DNA of 28,346 nt, from positions 1 to 28,346 of the forward strand of contig CABUSR010000025.1 in the NCBI GenBank assembly GCA_902494245.1. The letters are read 5' to 3'. A model generated the notes under the pieces. The model was given only the letters and a program-made list of their open reading frames with translations. It made no database searches and was not told the DNA's origin. Made by a program: the position numbers and the translations under genes. The stretch comes from an uncultured Collinsella sp. Lineage in GTDB: Bacteria > Actinomycetota > Coriobacteriia > Coriobacteriales > Coriobacteriaceae. Below are positions 16,792 to 24,680 of the stretch, one piece after another. The stretch's first letter is position 1. Every line of letters starts with the position of its first letter.

Positions 16792-16818
16792 TTGTGCGTC
16801 CGCACTGCACGGTATAAT
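16792..16818 (+). promoter_or_regulatory. Candidate promoter of the recJ-rel region
   Basis: Consensus -10 TATAAT at 16813-16818 with a weak TTGTGC at 16792 (15-base spacer). It is about 57 bases before the leader ORF and 109 before the recJ ATG, and is the best promoter-like site in the region. Confidence 0.55.
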
Positions 16819-16874
16819 AAATCCGTTCAACAGATCTGCCTGCCGAAGCGGGCATACACAGAGGACTCATCGCT

Positions 16875-16940
16875 ATGAACCGTGAGAGGTATCGCGGCGA
16901 CCTGCCCCTATCGGGGGTGGGCGCCTATGTCATCGCTTAA
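16875..16940 (+). CDS. Possible 21-codon leader ORF overlapping the recJ start
   Basis: ATG 16875 with GAGGA 9 bases upstream encodes MNRERYRGDLPLSGVGAYVI-A and stops at TAA 16938-16940, 14 bases into the recJ reading frame. The overlap would let ribosomes terminating here re-initiate at recJ (translational coupling). It has no recognisable protein family; it may be chance, but the SD-start-overlap arrangement is good. Confidence 0.4.
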   Translation: MNRERYRGDLPLSGVGAYVIA

Positions 16941-19900
16941 GACGACGCATCGCTGGGCGGTCGCTCAGCAAAACCCCGAGCTCGAAAAGGAGCTTTCGGC
17001 TGGCCTGGGCATACCCGGGCTGGTGGCGCGCATTATGGTTGCGCACGGCATTACATCCATCGAGGAAGGCCAGCTGTTTTTGACGCCTTCGCTCGATCGC
17101 GACTGGGCGGACCCACTCGTTATTCCGGGCATGGTGATCGTCGCCGACCGCGTTGAGCGTGCTATTCGCAGCCACGAGCGTATCGCCGTCTTTGGCGATT
17201 TTGACGTCGACGGCATTACGTCGACCTGCCTGTTGACCGAGGCGCTGCGCGCGTTTGGTGCCGATGTCACGCCGTTTATTCCACATCGCTTTGACGAGGG
17301 CTACGGTCTTTCGCGCGCGGCGCTCGACCGCGTTAACGAGCTCGCTCGCCCCCAGCTGATCGTGACCGTCGATAACGGCATTGCCGCCAAGGAAGAGGTC
17401 TCCTATCTGGAGAGCCTGGGGATCGATTTGGTGGTCACGGACCATCACGAGCCCTCCGACCAGGTGCCGCAGGGCGTGCCCCTGACCGACCCCAAGCTCG
17501 AGGACGAGGGTCCCTCGCGCGAGCTTGCCGGTGCCGGCGTGGCACTCAAGCTGGTGCAGGTCCTGGGCGAGCGTCTGGGCAAGCCGTCGTATTGGCGTTC
17601 GCTGATCGAGGTCGCGGCGCTGGGCACCGTGTCCGACATGATGCCGCTCACGCCCGAGAATCGCGCACTGGTCGCCGAGGGCATCCAGCAGATGCGCGTG
17701 ACGGCCCGTCCCGGCTATATCGCGCTTGCCGCACTTGCCAAGGCCGATCTTTCTACCATTACGGCCGACGCCCTGTCATTCTCGCTCATCCCCCGCTTAA
17801 ACGCTGCCGGTCGCATGGCCGATCCCAAGCTGGCGCTCGATCTGCTGCTTGCCCGCAATCCCATCGAAGCAAGCGCACTGGCGGCTGAGCTCGAGGAAAT
17901 CAACCGCCAGCGCCGTGAGATCGAGGCGGAGCTCACGCGCGATGCCATGGCAAAGGTCGAGGAGACCTATGACGGCGGACGCGCGATCGTCGTGGGCGGC
18001 GAAGGCTGGCACGAGGGCGTCAAGGGCATCGTGGCAAGCCGTCTGACCAACCGCTACCACGTGCCGGCGCTGCTGTTCTCGATCGAGGACGGTATCGCGC
18101 GCGGCTCTGGTCGCTCGGTGGGCAAAGTTAACCTGTTTGACGCCGTCGAGCGCTGTTCCGACCTGCTGATTCGTCGCGGCGGACATGCCGGTGCGGTGGG
18201 TGTGACCATCGAGGCATCCATGCTCGATGAATTCCGTCGTCGCCTTTCCGCCGTGCTATCGGAGATTCCCGCCGAGGACTTTGAAGACATCGACGAGGTT
18301 GCCGCCACGGTCGACCTTTCCGAGCTGAATATCGAGACTATAGAGCAGATTTCCCGTCTTGAGCCGTTTGGCCAGGGCAACAAGGTGCCGCTGCTGGCTG
18401 CCGAGGGCGTGACGATGTGTGATCGCGCCGTGGTGGGCAAAACCGGTGAGCACATGCGCTTTGTGGCGACCGATGGCGCCGCGAGTGTGCCGGCCATTAT
18501 GTTCCGCGTGCCGCAAATCGATAAGCTCATCAACTGCGATAGCGCTGTCGACTTGGTGTTCGAGGCCGTTGCCGAGCATTGGCAGGGTCGTGTGAAGCCC
18601 AAGCTCATGGTCAAGGATGTTCTGGTCCGCGATACCACGCTGCCCAGCGTCGACGATCCGGCATGCGAGCTTCGTCGTGGCGTGCAGCCGACGGATTCCG
18701 GCCTGCGCCTGGAGTCGCGCAAGCGCGAGACGCTCGCCCAGCTTTCCTATACCGAGCTCACGCGCTCGCTTATCCATAGCTTTATCGGATCGAACCAGCC
18801 GCACCGCGCGCAGGCTGAGGCGCTCGACGCCTTGGCCGATCACCAGAGTGTCTTGGCGGTTATGGGAACGGGCCGCGGCAAGTCGCTCATCTTCCATGTG
18901 CATGCCGCGCGTGAGGCGGTGCTTCGCGGACGTGCGAGCATCTTTGTCTATCCGCTGCGTGCGCTTGTTGCCGACCAGGCCTATCACCTCTCGTCGACGA
19001 TGGCATCGCTTGGCATTGGCGTTGGCGTGCTGACCGGCGAGACCGTGGAGGCCGCACGCGATGACGTGTTCGCCGGCCTAGCTTCGGGCCGCACCGGTAT
19101 CGTGCTCACGACGCCCGAGTTCCTATCTATCCACCGTGACCGCTTCGCGCGTTCGGGCCGCATCGGCTTTGTCGTTATCGATGAGGCGCATCATGCCGGT
19201 CTTGCCAAGGGCGGCGACCGCAGCGCCTATCTTGACATGCCCGATATCCTCAAAGCTCTGGGCGACCCGGTCGTTATGGCTGCGACGGCCACCGCGACGG
19301 CTCCGGTCGTGGCCGAGCTTGCCCGCATGCTTCCGATCACTCACACGGTGGTCGACGAGACGGTGCGCGAGAACCTGCAGCTCGAGGACGACCGAGATCT
19401 TGCGAGCCGCGAGAACCGTTTGGTGTCGATCGTGGCGACGGGGGAGAAGACCGTCATTTACGTCAATTCGCGCGACCAGTCCGTGGCGCTCGCCAAGACG
19501 TTGCGCAAGCGTGTGCCCGATTGCGCAACCCATATCGCGTTCTATAACGCGGGGCTTGCGCGTTCCGATCGCCGTCGCGTGGAGGAAGCATTCCGAGACG
19601 GCAGCCTCAGCTGCATCGTCTCGACATCTGCCTTTGGCGAGGGCGTCAACCTGCCCGATATCCGCCATGTCGTGCTCTATCACATGCCGTTTGGCGGCAT
19701 TGAGTTTAACCAGATGAGCGGCCGTGCCGGTCGCGATGGCCAGCCCGCCGTGATCCACCTGCTCTATTCGTCGCGCGATGCCCGCATTAACGAGCGCCTG
19801 CTCGACTGCTACGCACCCGAGCGCGACGAGCTCGTCACACTCTATCGCGCGCTGCAGACCATGTGGCGCTCCAACCGCGGCAAGACCGGGGATGATTCAT

Positions 19901-20214
19901 TCTGCGCAAGCGATATCGACATCGCGCAGATGTGCCTTGCCATCGATGCCCGCACGCCGGTCGACGAGCGCTCGGTGGAAAGCGGCCTAGGAATCTTCGA
20001 AGAGCTTGGTTTCTGTCGCGTTTCGGGGTTTGACGATACGCGTCGCATCGCGATGGCCGAAAACCCCGGCCGCGTGCAATTGAGCAGGTCAATTCGCTAT
20101 TTGGAGGGCTTGCGCTCGCGCATGGAGTTTTCGGCTTTCCGGAGCTGGGCGCTCGATTCGTGCGCTTCTGATATGCTAGCCAAAGTTAACCGCCCGATCG
20201 TACCGCGGGCCTAG
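16927..20214 (+). CDS. recJ: RecJ-type single-strand DNA exonuclease fused to RecQ-like DEAH helicase
   Basis: A 1095-residue two-part protein. Residues 1 to about 580 are RecJ: DFDVDG (91-96), TDHHEP with DHH at 172-174, GRMADPKLAL, the DHHA1-type GRSVGKVNLFDAV...RRGGHAGAVG, and an OB-like LEPFGQGNKVPLL. Residues about 610-960 are a superfamily 2 helicase: GTGRGKS (647-653, Lys652), DEAH (752-755), MAATATAT, SAFGEGVNLPDIRHV and QMSGRAGRDGQ. The remaining ~130 residues look like a winged-helix plus tail. RecJ degrades 5' ends of ssDNA; RecQ helicases supply that ssDNA, so the fusion couples the partners in one chain. The start at 16927 has GGGGGTGG upstream; GTG 16882 is a weaker alternative. 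rel follows 15 bases later. Confidence 0.93.
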   Translation: MSSLKTTHRWAVAQQNPELEKELSAGLGIPGLVARIMVAHGITSIEEGQLFLTPSLDRDWADPLVIPGMVIVADRVERAIRSHERIAVFGDFDVDGITSTCLLTEALRAFGADVTPFIPHRFDEGYGLSRAALDRVNELARPQLIVTVDNGIAAKEEVSYLESLGIDLVVTDHHEPSDQVPQGVPLTDPKLEDEGPSRELAGAGVALKLVQVLGERLGKPSYWRSLIEVAALGTVSDMMPLTPENRALVAEGIQQMRVTARPGYIALAALAKADLSTITADALSFSLIPRLNAAGRMADPKLALDLLLARNPIEASALAAELEEINRQRREIEAELTRDAMAKVEETYDGGRAIVVGGEGWHEGVKGIVASRLTNRYHVPALLFSIEDGIARGSGRSVGKVNLFDAVERCSDLLIRRGGHAGAVGVTIEASMLDEFRRRLSAVLSEIPAEDFEDIDEVAATVDLSELNIETIEQISRLEPFGQGNKVPLLAAEGVTMCDRAVVGKTGEHMRFVATDGAASVPAIMFRVPQIDKLINCDSAVDLVFEAVAEHWQGRVKPKLMVKDVLVRDTTLPSVDDPACELRRGVQPTDSGLRLESRKRETLAQLSYTELTRSLIHSFIGSNQPHRAQAEALDALADHQSVLAVMGTGRGKSLIFHVHAAREAVLRGRASIFVYPLRALVADQAYHLSSTMASLGIGVGVLTGETVEAARDDVFAGLASGRTGIVLTTPEFLSIHRDRFARSGRIGFVVIDEAHHAGLAKGGDRSAYLDMPDILKALGDPVVMAATATATAPVVAELARMLPITHTVVDETVRENLQLEDDRDLASRENRLVSIVATGEKTVIYVNSRDQSVALAKTLRKRVPDCATHIAFYNAGLARSDRRRVEEAFRDGSLSCIVSTSAFGEGVNLPDIRHVVLYHMPFGGIEFNQMSGRAGRDGQPAVIHLLYSSRDARINERLLDCYAPERDELVTLYRALQTMWRSNRGKTGDDSFCASDIDIAQMCLAIDARTPVDERSVESGLGIFEELGFCRVSGFDDTRRIAMAENPGRVQLSRSIRYLEGLRSRMEFSAFRSWALDSCASDMLAKVNRPIVPRA

Positions 20215-20229
20215 GGGAAGGGGACCTCG

Positions 20230-22590
20230 ATGGATGCCGCAGCCCGTACCGCCCATGATTCCACCCTCCAGCCGTTTTCGGAGATGGAGCACTATAAGCA
20301 TGCCGATGAGCTGCCGCCCGAGATTATGGCGGACAGCTACGACAAGCTGGAGCGTCTGTGCCTCAAATATATGAATGAGGACGACTTTTCTAAGGTTGAG
20401 CAGGCCTACTGCTTTGCTGCCGAGAAGCATTGCAACCAAAAGCGGCGCTCGGGTGAGATGTACATCAACCATCCCGTCGAGGTGGCCATCATTCTGGCCG
20501 ATCTCAAGATGGACTGCGATGTGGTGTGCGCCGCGCTGCTGCACGATACCGTCGAGGATACTGAGACCTCGCTCGCCGATGTTTCCGGCCTGTTTGGCGA
20601 TACGGTGGCCGAGCTCGTCGATGGCGTGACCAAGCTCACCAACATCGAAGTCGACAGCATGGACGAGAAGCAGGCGCTCACGCTGCGCAAGATGTTCCTT
20701 GCCATGTCCAAGGACATTCGCGTCATCATCGTTAAACTTGCCGACCGTCTGCACAACATGCGAACGCTGGCAGCCCTGCGCGAGGATCGTCGCCTATTTA
20801 AGGCTCGCGAGACCATGGACGTGTACGCGCCCTTGGCCGACCGCCTGGGCATGAGCTCTATTAAGTGGGAGCTCGAGGACCTGTCCTTCTTCTACCTGGA
20901 GCCCGATGCCTACCAGCGCATCGCGCGCATGGTGGCGGAGTCGCGCGAGGTCCGTGAGCGCTATCTGGCTGAGACCATCAAGACACTCACCGACGAGCTC
21001 AACCGCATTGGCCTGGAAGGCTTCCAGATCAACGGCCGTTCCAAGCACTATTGGTCCATCTACCAAAAGATGAAGCGCAAGGGCAAGGAGTTCTCCGAGA
21101 TCTACGACCTGGTGGCACTGCGCGTCATCACGCATTCGGTGCGCGATTGCTACTCCACGCTCGGCGCGGTGCATACGCTGTGGCACCCCATGCCCGGTCG
21201 CTTTAAAGACTATATCGCCATGCCCAAGGTCAATAACTACCAGTCGCTCCATACGACGGTTATCGGCCCCACGGCCCGCCCGCTCGAGATTCAGATTCGA
21301 ACCTATGAGATGCATGAGCAGGCCGAGTACGGCATTGCCGCCCACTGGCTATATAAGAAGTCGGGCGGATCGTCTGCTTCCAAGACCAATGACGCTCAAC
21401 GTTTGGACGACCAGATCAACTGGCTCAAGCATTCGCTCGATTGGGCGGCTTCCGACGAGATCACCGATGCCAAGGAATACCTGCACTCGCTGAAGGTCGA
21501 TCTGTTCGATCAGGAGATCTTCGTCTTTACGCCCAAGGGCGAGGTCATGGCGCTTCGTGCCGGCTCTACACCGCTCGACTTTGCCTACGCCGTTCACACC
21601 GAGGTGGGAAACCATTGCGTCGGCGCCAAAATCAACGGTGCGGTGGCTCCGCTCACGCACGAGATTAAGACGGGTGACCGTCTCGAGATCCTGACTAACA
21701 AGAGTTCCAAGCCGTCGCGTGATTGGCTCAAGATCGTTAAGACGCCTTCCGCCAAGTCAAAGATCCGTCGCTACTTTGCCGCCGCGACTAAGGACGACGA
21801 CGCTGCCGCCGGCCGCGATATGCTGGCCAAGGACCTGCGCAAGCGCGGGTATGGCATCTCCACGCCGCGCTCCACGCGTGCGCTCAATGCCGTGGCGGAG
21901 CAGTTTAACTTCAAGCAGCTCGAGGACCTGTTTGCCGCCGTCGGTGCCGGCAAGGTTGCCCCGCGCGCTGTGGGCAATAAGGTCGAGCAAATCTTGGACC
22001 CCAAGCCCGAGGAACAGCTCACCAAGGCCGAGGCTATCGCCGAGGTCGTGAAACAGCCGGCCCGCGGCTCCAACCGCAAGCCGCAAAAGCGTGGCAAGAG
22101 CGCAAGTAACGGCATTATCGTTAAGGGCGAGAGCAACAGTGGCCTGCTGGTCCGTCTGGCTCATTGCTGCAACCCCGTGACGGGCGACGATATCGTCGGC
22201 TTCATCACGCGTGGCCGAGGTGTCTCAGTGCATCGCGCCAACTGCCCCAACGTCAAGGGCCTCATGGAGCACCCCGAGCGCATGATTGACGTAGAGTGGG
22301 ATGGTGCTGCCGACACCCTCTTCCAGGTCGAGATCGTGGTCGAGTGCCTGGACCGCATGGGCCTGCTCAAGGACGTCACCATTGCCATTGGCGATGCAGG
22401 CGGCAATATCCTTTCCGCCGCCACCTCGACCAACCGCGAGGGTATTGCGACCCTGCGCTTTATGGTCGAGATTTCGGATGCGAGCGGCCTGGATCCGCTG
22501 CTGGCTTCCATCAGCAGTGTCGATTCGGTCTACGACGCTCGCCGTCTTATGCCCGGCGAGGGCGGAGCGCAACTCAAGCGCCGTGTGTAG
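20230..22590 (+). CDS. rel: Bifunctional (p)ppGpp synthetase/hydrolase Rel
   Basis: A 786-residue long RSH enzyme making and degrading (p)ppGpp, the stringent-response alarmone. The N-terminal HD hydrolase is intact: YINHP (78-82), LLHDTVEDT with His105-Asp106, and KLADRLHNMRT. The synthetase domain has YDLVALRVI and RFKD (324-327); the RXKD form is typical of bifunctional Rel, whereas synthesis-only RelA has EXDD. Then TGS (about 425-490, IFVFTPKGEVMAL), an HCCNPVTGDDIVGF zinc-finger-like/CC region and C-terminal ACT (about 699-775). ATG 20230 follows GGGGAAGGGGA. In many Gram-positives the order is recJ-apt-rel; here apt is absent between them. Confidence 0.97.
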   Translation: MDAAARTAHDSTLQPFSEMEHYKHADELPPEIMADSYDKLERLCLKYMNEDDFSKVEQAYCFAAEKHCNQKRRSGEMYINHPVEVAIILADLKMDCDVVCAALLHDTVEDTETSLADVSGLFGDTVAELVDGVTKLTNIEVDSMDEKQALTLRKMFLAMSKDIRVIIVKLADRLHNMRTLAALREDRRLFKARETMDVYAPLADRLGMSSIKWELEDLSFFYLEPDAYQRIARMVAESREVRERYLAETIKTLTDELNRIGLEGFQINGRSKHYWSIYQKMKRKGKEFSEIYDLVALRVITHSVRDCYSTLGAVHTLWHPMPGRFKDYIAMPKVNNYQSLHTTVIGPTARPLEIQIRTYEMHEQAEYGIAAHWLYKKSGGSSASKTNDAQRLDDQINWLKHSLDWAASDEITDAKEYLHSLKVDLFDQEIFVFTPKGEVMALRAGSTPLDFAYAVHTEVGNHCVGAKINGAVAPLTHEIKTGDRLEILTNKSSKPSRDWLKIVKTPSAKSKIRRYFAAATKDDDAAAGRDMLAKDLRKRGYGISTPRSTRALNAVAEQFNFKQLEDLFAAVGAGKVAPRAVGNKVEQILDPKPEEQLTKAEAIAEVVKQPARGSNRKPQKRGKSASNGIIVKGESNSGLLVRLAHCCNPVTGDDIVGFITRGRGVSVHRANCPNVKGLMEHPERMIDVEWDGAADTLFQVEIVVECLDRMGLLKDVTIAIGDAGGNILSAATSTNREGIATLRFMVEISDASGLDPLLASISSVDSVYDARRLMPGEGGAQLKRRV

Positions 22591-22624
22591 GTGCGAGAGC
22601 CTCTCAGCATCATAGATATTGGTT

Positions 22625-22661
22625 ACGCTCGAGGCATCGTTTGGTGCCTCGAGCGTATTTT
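22625..22661 (+). terminator. Terminator after rel
   Basis: Perfect 12-bp stem ACGCTCGAGGCA (22625-22636) with 22645-22656, 8-base loop, then ATTTT. It sits between rel and the MBL gene, whose SD begins three bases past it, so some read-through is likely or the MBL gene has another promoter. Confidence 0.88.
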
Positions 22662-22678
22662 AGAAGGAGGGTATGCGC

Positions 22679-23362
22679 ATGGACGATATGACTTTGGACC
22701 TGACACCCCGAGGCACGGCTTCGATTGAGGCGCTCGTCAACGGCCCGATTCAGACCAACAGCTACGCCGTGATTTCGAATGACGAGTGCTTAATCGTCGA
22801 TCCGGCGTGGGAGGGCGAGCGTCTTGTGGAGCATATCCGCACCGCGCATCCCGAGGTGCGCGTATTCGGCTCTGTCTGCACGCACGGTCATGCCGACCAT
22901 GTTGGCGGGGTTGCCGGGGTTCGAGCTGTCGTTGGCGACAGTGCGCTATATGAGTTGTGCGCTAAGGACGTGACGGTACCTCGCGCAAATATCGAGGAGC
23001 AGCGTGTCATGTGGGGTATCGAGACGCCCGATCCGGGTGAGCCGACGCGCTTGCTTGCCGAGGGCGATACAATCGAGGTGGGCGACGTCTGCCTGCAGGT
23101 GATCGAGACGCCGGGGCATACGCCGGGCGGCATCGTCCTGTTCGCCGCGACCGAGCAGGGAAACATCGCCTTTGTGGGCGACACGCTTTTCCCGGGCAGC
23201 CACGGTCGTACCGATCTTTCCGGCGGTGACGAGGCGGCGATTATGCGCTCGCTCTCCAAACTTGCCAAGATGCTTCCGCCCGATACCGTTTGCTTGACGG
23301 GCCATGGCGATTCGACCACGATGGCGCGCGAACTTATGCAGAACCCGTTTATGCAGATGTAG
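22679..23362 (+). CDS. MBL-fold metallo-hydrolase (glyoxalase II-like)
   Basis: A 227-residue cytosolic metallo-beta-lactamase-fold hydrolase. Metal ligands: HGHADH region with His69, His71, Asp73, His74; His147 (TPGHTPGG); Asp168 (VGDTLF); His209 (LTGHGD). This is the YcbL/GloB-like thioester hydrolase pattern, but the C-terminal substrate domain of true glyoxalase II is missing, so specificity is unknown. The start at 22679 is preferred over ATG 22673 because AAGGAGG (22664-22670) is 8 bases away from it but only 2 from the other. An MBL gene after rel is a common Gram-positive neighbourhood. Confidence 0.92.
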   Translation: MDDMTLDLTPRGTASIEALVNGPIQTNSYAVISNDECLIVDPAWEGERLVEHIRTAHPEVRVFGSVCTHGHADHVGGVAGVRAVVGDSALYELCAKDVTVPRANIEEQRVMWGIETPDPGEPTRLLAEGDTIEVGDVCLQVIETPGHTPGGIVLFAATEQGNIAFVGDTLFPGSHGRTDLSGGDEAAIMRSLSKLAKMLPPDTVCLTGHGDSTTMARELMQNPFMQM

Positions 23363-23507
23363 GCTCGAAGCCGTCTTCCGAACCACGAAGACCGCTCAAT
23401 CGTCAAGCTATTTTCCCCAGTGGGTCGATTCTGTGGGGCAAACGGTCAAAATTTGTCCAATCGGATGGTATTCGTGAACAAACGAACGTTTATGCTCGGG
23501 TATGTCG

Positions 23508-23516
23508 TGGTAAAAT
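23508..23516 (+). promoter_or_regulatory. Extended -10 promoter for fba
   Basis: TGG-TAAAAT (23508-23516) is an extended -10; the -35 region (TTTATG at 23489) is poor, as often seen with extended -10 sites. About 40 bases before the aldolase start. Confidence 0.55.
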
Positions 23517-23556
23517 CTCAGGCGTTATCGGAGCAACCTTACAGGAGGTTTCTTTT

Positions 23557-24423
23557 ATGCTCGTCAACGCAGCAGACATGCTCAAGAAGGCCGAGGCCGG
23601 CAAGTACGGTCTCGGTGCCTTCAACACCAACAACCTCGAGTGGACCCTGGCTATTCTCCAGGCCGCCGAGGAGGCCAAGTCCCCGCTGATCCTTCAGTGC
23701 ACCGCTGGTGCCGCTAAGTGGATGGGCGGTTTCAAGGTCTGCGCCGACATGGTTAAGGCTGCCGTCGAGGCCACGGGCGTTACCGTTCCCGTCGCCCTTC
23801 ACCTCGATCACGGTTCTTACGAGGACTGCTTCAAGTGCATCGAGGCCGGCTTCACGTCCATCATGTATGACGGCTCTCACGAGGAGACCTTCCAGCTTAA
23901 CCTCGACCGCACCAAGGAGCTCGTTGAGCTTGCCCACTCCAAGGGCATGTCCATCGAGGCCGAGGTCGGCGGCATCGGCGGCACCGAGGACGGCGTGACC
24001 TCCAGCGGCGAGCTCGCTGATCCTGCTGAGTGCAAGCAGATTGCTGACCTGGGCGTCGACTTCCTCGCCTGCGGTATCGGCAACATCCACGGCGTGTACC
24101 CTGCCGACTGGGCTGGCCTTTCCTTCGAGCGCCTGGGCGAGATCAAGGCTCAGACCGGCGACCTGCCCCTCGTCCTGCACGGTGGCACCGGCATCCCCGA
24201 GGATCAGATCAAGAAGGCCATCTCCCTGGGTATCTCCAAGATCAACGTCAACACCGATCTGCAGCTCGTCTTCGCCAAGGGTGTTCGCGAGTACATCGAG
24301 GCCGGCAAGGATCAGCAGGGCAAGGGCTTTGACCCCCGCAAGCTCCTCAAGCCTGGTCGTGACAACATCGTTGCCCGCACCAAGGAGCTCATGGAGGAGT
24401 TTGGCTCCGTCAACAAGGCGTAA
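23557..24423 (+). CDS. fba: Class II fructose-1,6-bisphosphate aldolase
   Basis: A 288-residue zinc-dependent glycolytic/gluconeogenic aldolase, cytosolic, cleaving fructose-1,6-bisphosphate to DHAP and G3P. HLDHG (82-86; catalytic Asp84, zinc His85), Glu134 in SIEAEVGG, zinc ligands His178 (GNIHG) and His208 (VLHGGTG), and phosphate-binding INVNTD (229-234). KbaY/GatY tagatose aldolases share these motifs, but the length and a stand-alone housekeeping context favour FBP aldolase. ATG 23557 has AGGAGG 8 bases upstream; an 89-codon upstream open extension has no support. Codon use is strongly biased to C-ending codons, suggesting high expression. Confidence 0.95.
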   Translation: MLVNAADMLKKAEAGKYGLGAFNTNNLEWTLAILQAAEEAKSPLILQCTAGAAKWMGGFKVCADMVKAAVEATGVTVPVALHLDHGSYEDCFKCIEAGFTSIMYDGSHEETFQLNLDRTKELVELAHSKGMSIEAEVGGIGGTEDGVTSSGELADPAECKQIADLGVDFLACGIGNIHGVYPADWAGLSFERLGEIKAQTGDLPLVLHGGTGIPEDQIKKAISLGISKINVNTDLQLVFAKGVREYIEAGKDQQGKGFDPRKLLKPGRDNIVARTKELMEEFGSVNKA

Positions 24424-24445
24424 GTAGCGGTTTAACTTTCCCGTC

Positions 24446-24538
24446 GGAGGCCCCGTTCACCCTACGCTTTTCCCTTGCACTCACCTGGCTTTGCCAGAAG
24501 TCGCGCAATGGGAAAAGCTTCGGGTGAACGGGGCCTCC
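24446..24538 (+). other. Large stepped hairpin after fba
   Basis: A 93-base structure: 17-bp perfect outer stem (24446-24462 with 24522-24538), a 3x3 internal loop, a perfect 9-bp GCTTTTCCC/GGGAAAAGC step (24466-24474 with 24510-24518), a TTGC/GCAA pairing and an apical CTGGC-TTT-GCCAG hairpin (24485-24497). Only TT follows, so it is not a standard terminator. It may stabilise the fba mRNA, or be a palindromic element or small RNA. Up to 24640 I see only T-rich DNA. Confidence 0.85.
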
Positions 24539-24615
24539 TTCGTTAACTCGCTACAGGGTTACTGGGCTGAATTCATTTTTTTGACTACCGTTCGGTGGTG
24601 TTGATGGCTCCCTTG

Positions 24616-24645
24616 TTGGGGCTTTCTTTTTTATCTCGCTACAAT
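24616..24645 (+). promoter_or_regulatory. Candidate promoter of the transglutaminase-like gene
   Basis: TTGGGG (24616-24621), 18-base spacer, TACAAT (24640-24645), 35 bases before the ATG. A T-rich spacer precedes the -10. Confidence 0.5.
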
Positions 24646-24680
24646 GGACTTCAAGCGTTCTAGTGACTTGGAGTTTTAGT

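Noticed and set aside
23290..23556. 89-codon N-terminal extension of fba
   Set aside because: Overlaps the end of the MBL gene, lacks family similarity, and the AGGAGG fits ATG 23557.
24606..24632. Terminator in GGCTCCC...GGGG followed by TTTTTT
   Set aside because: Only three or four pairs form; the T-tract is more likely the promoter spacer of the next gene.
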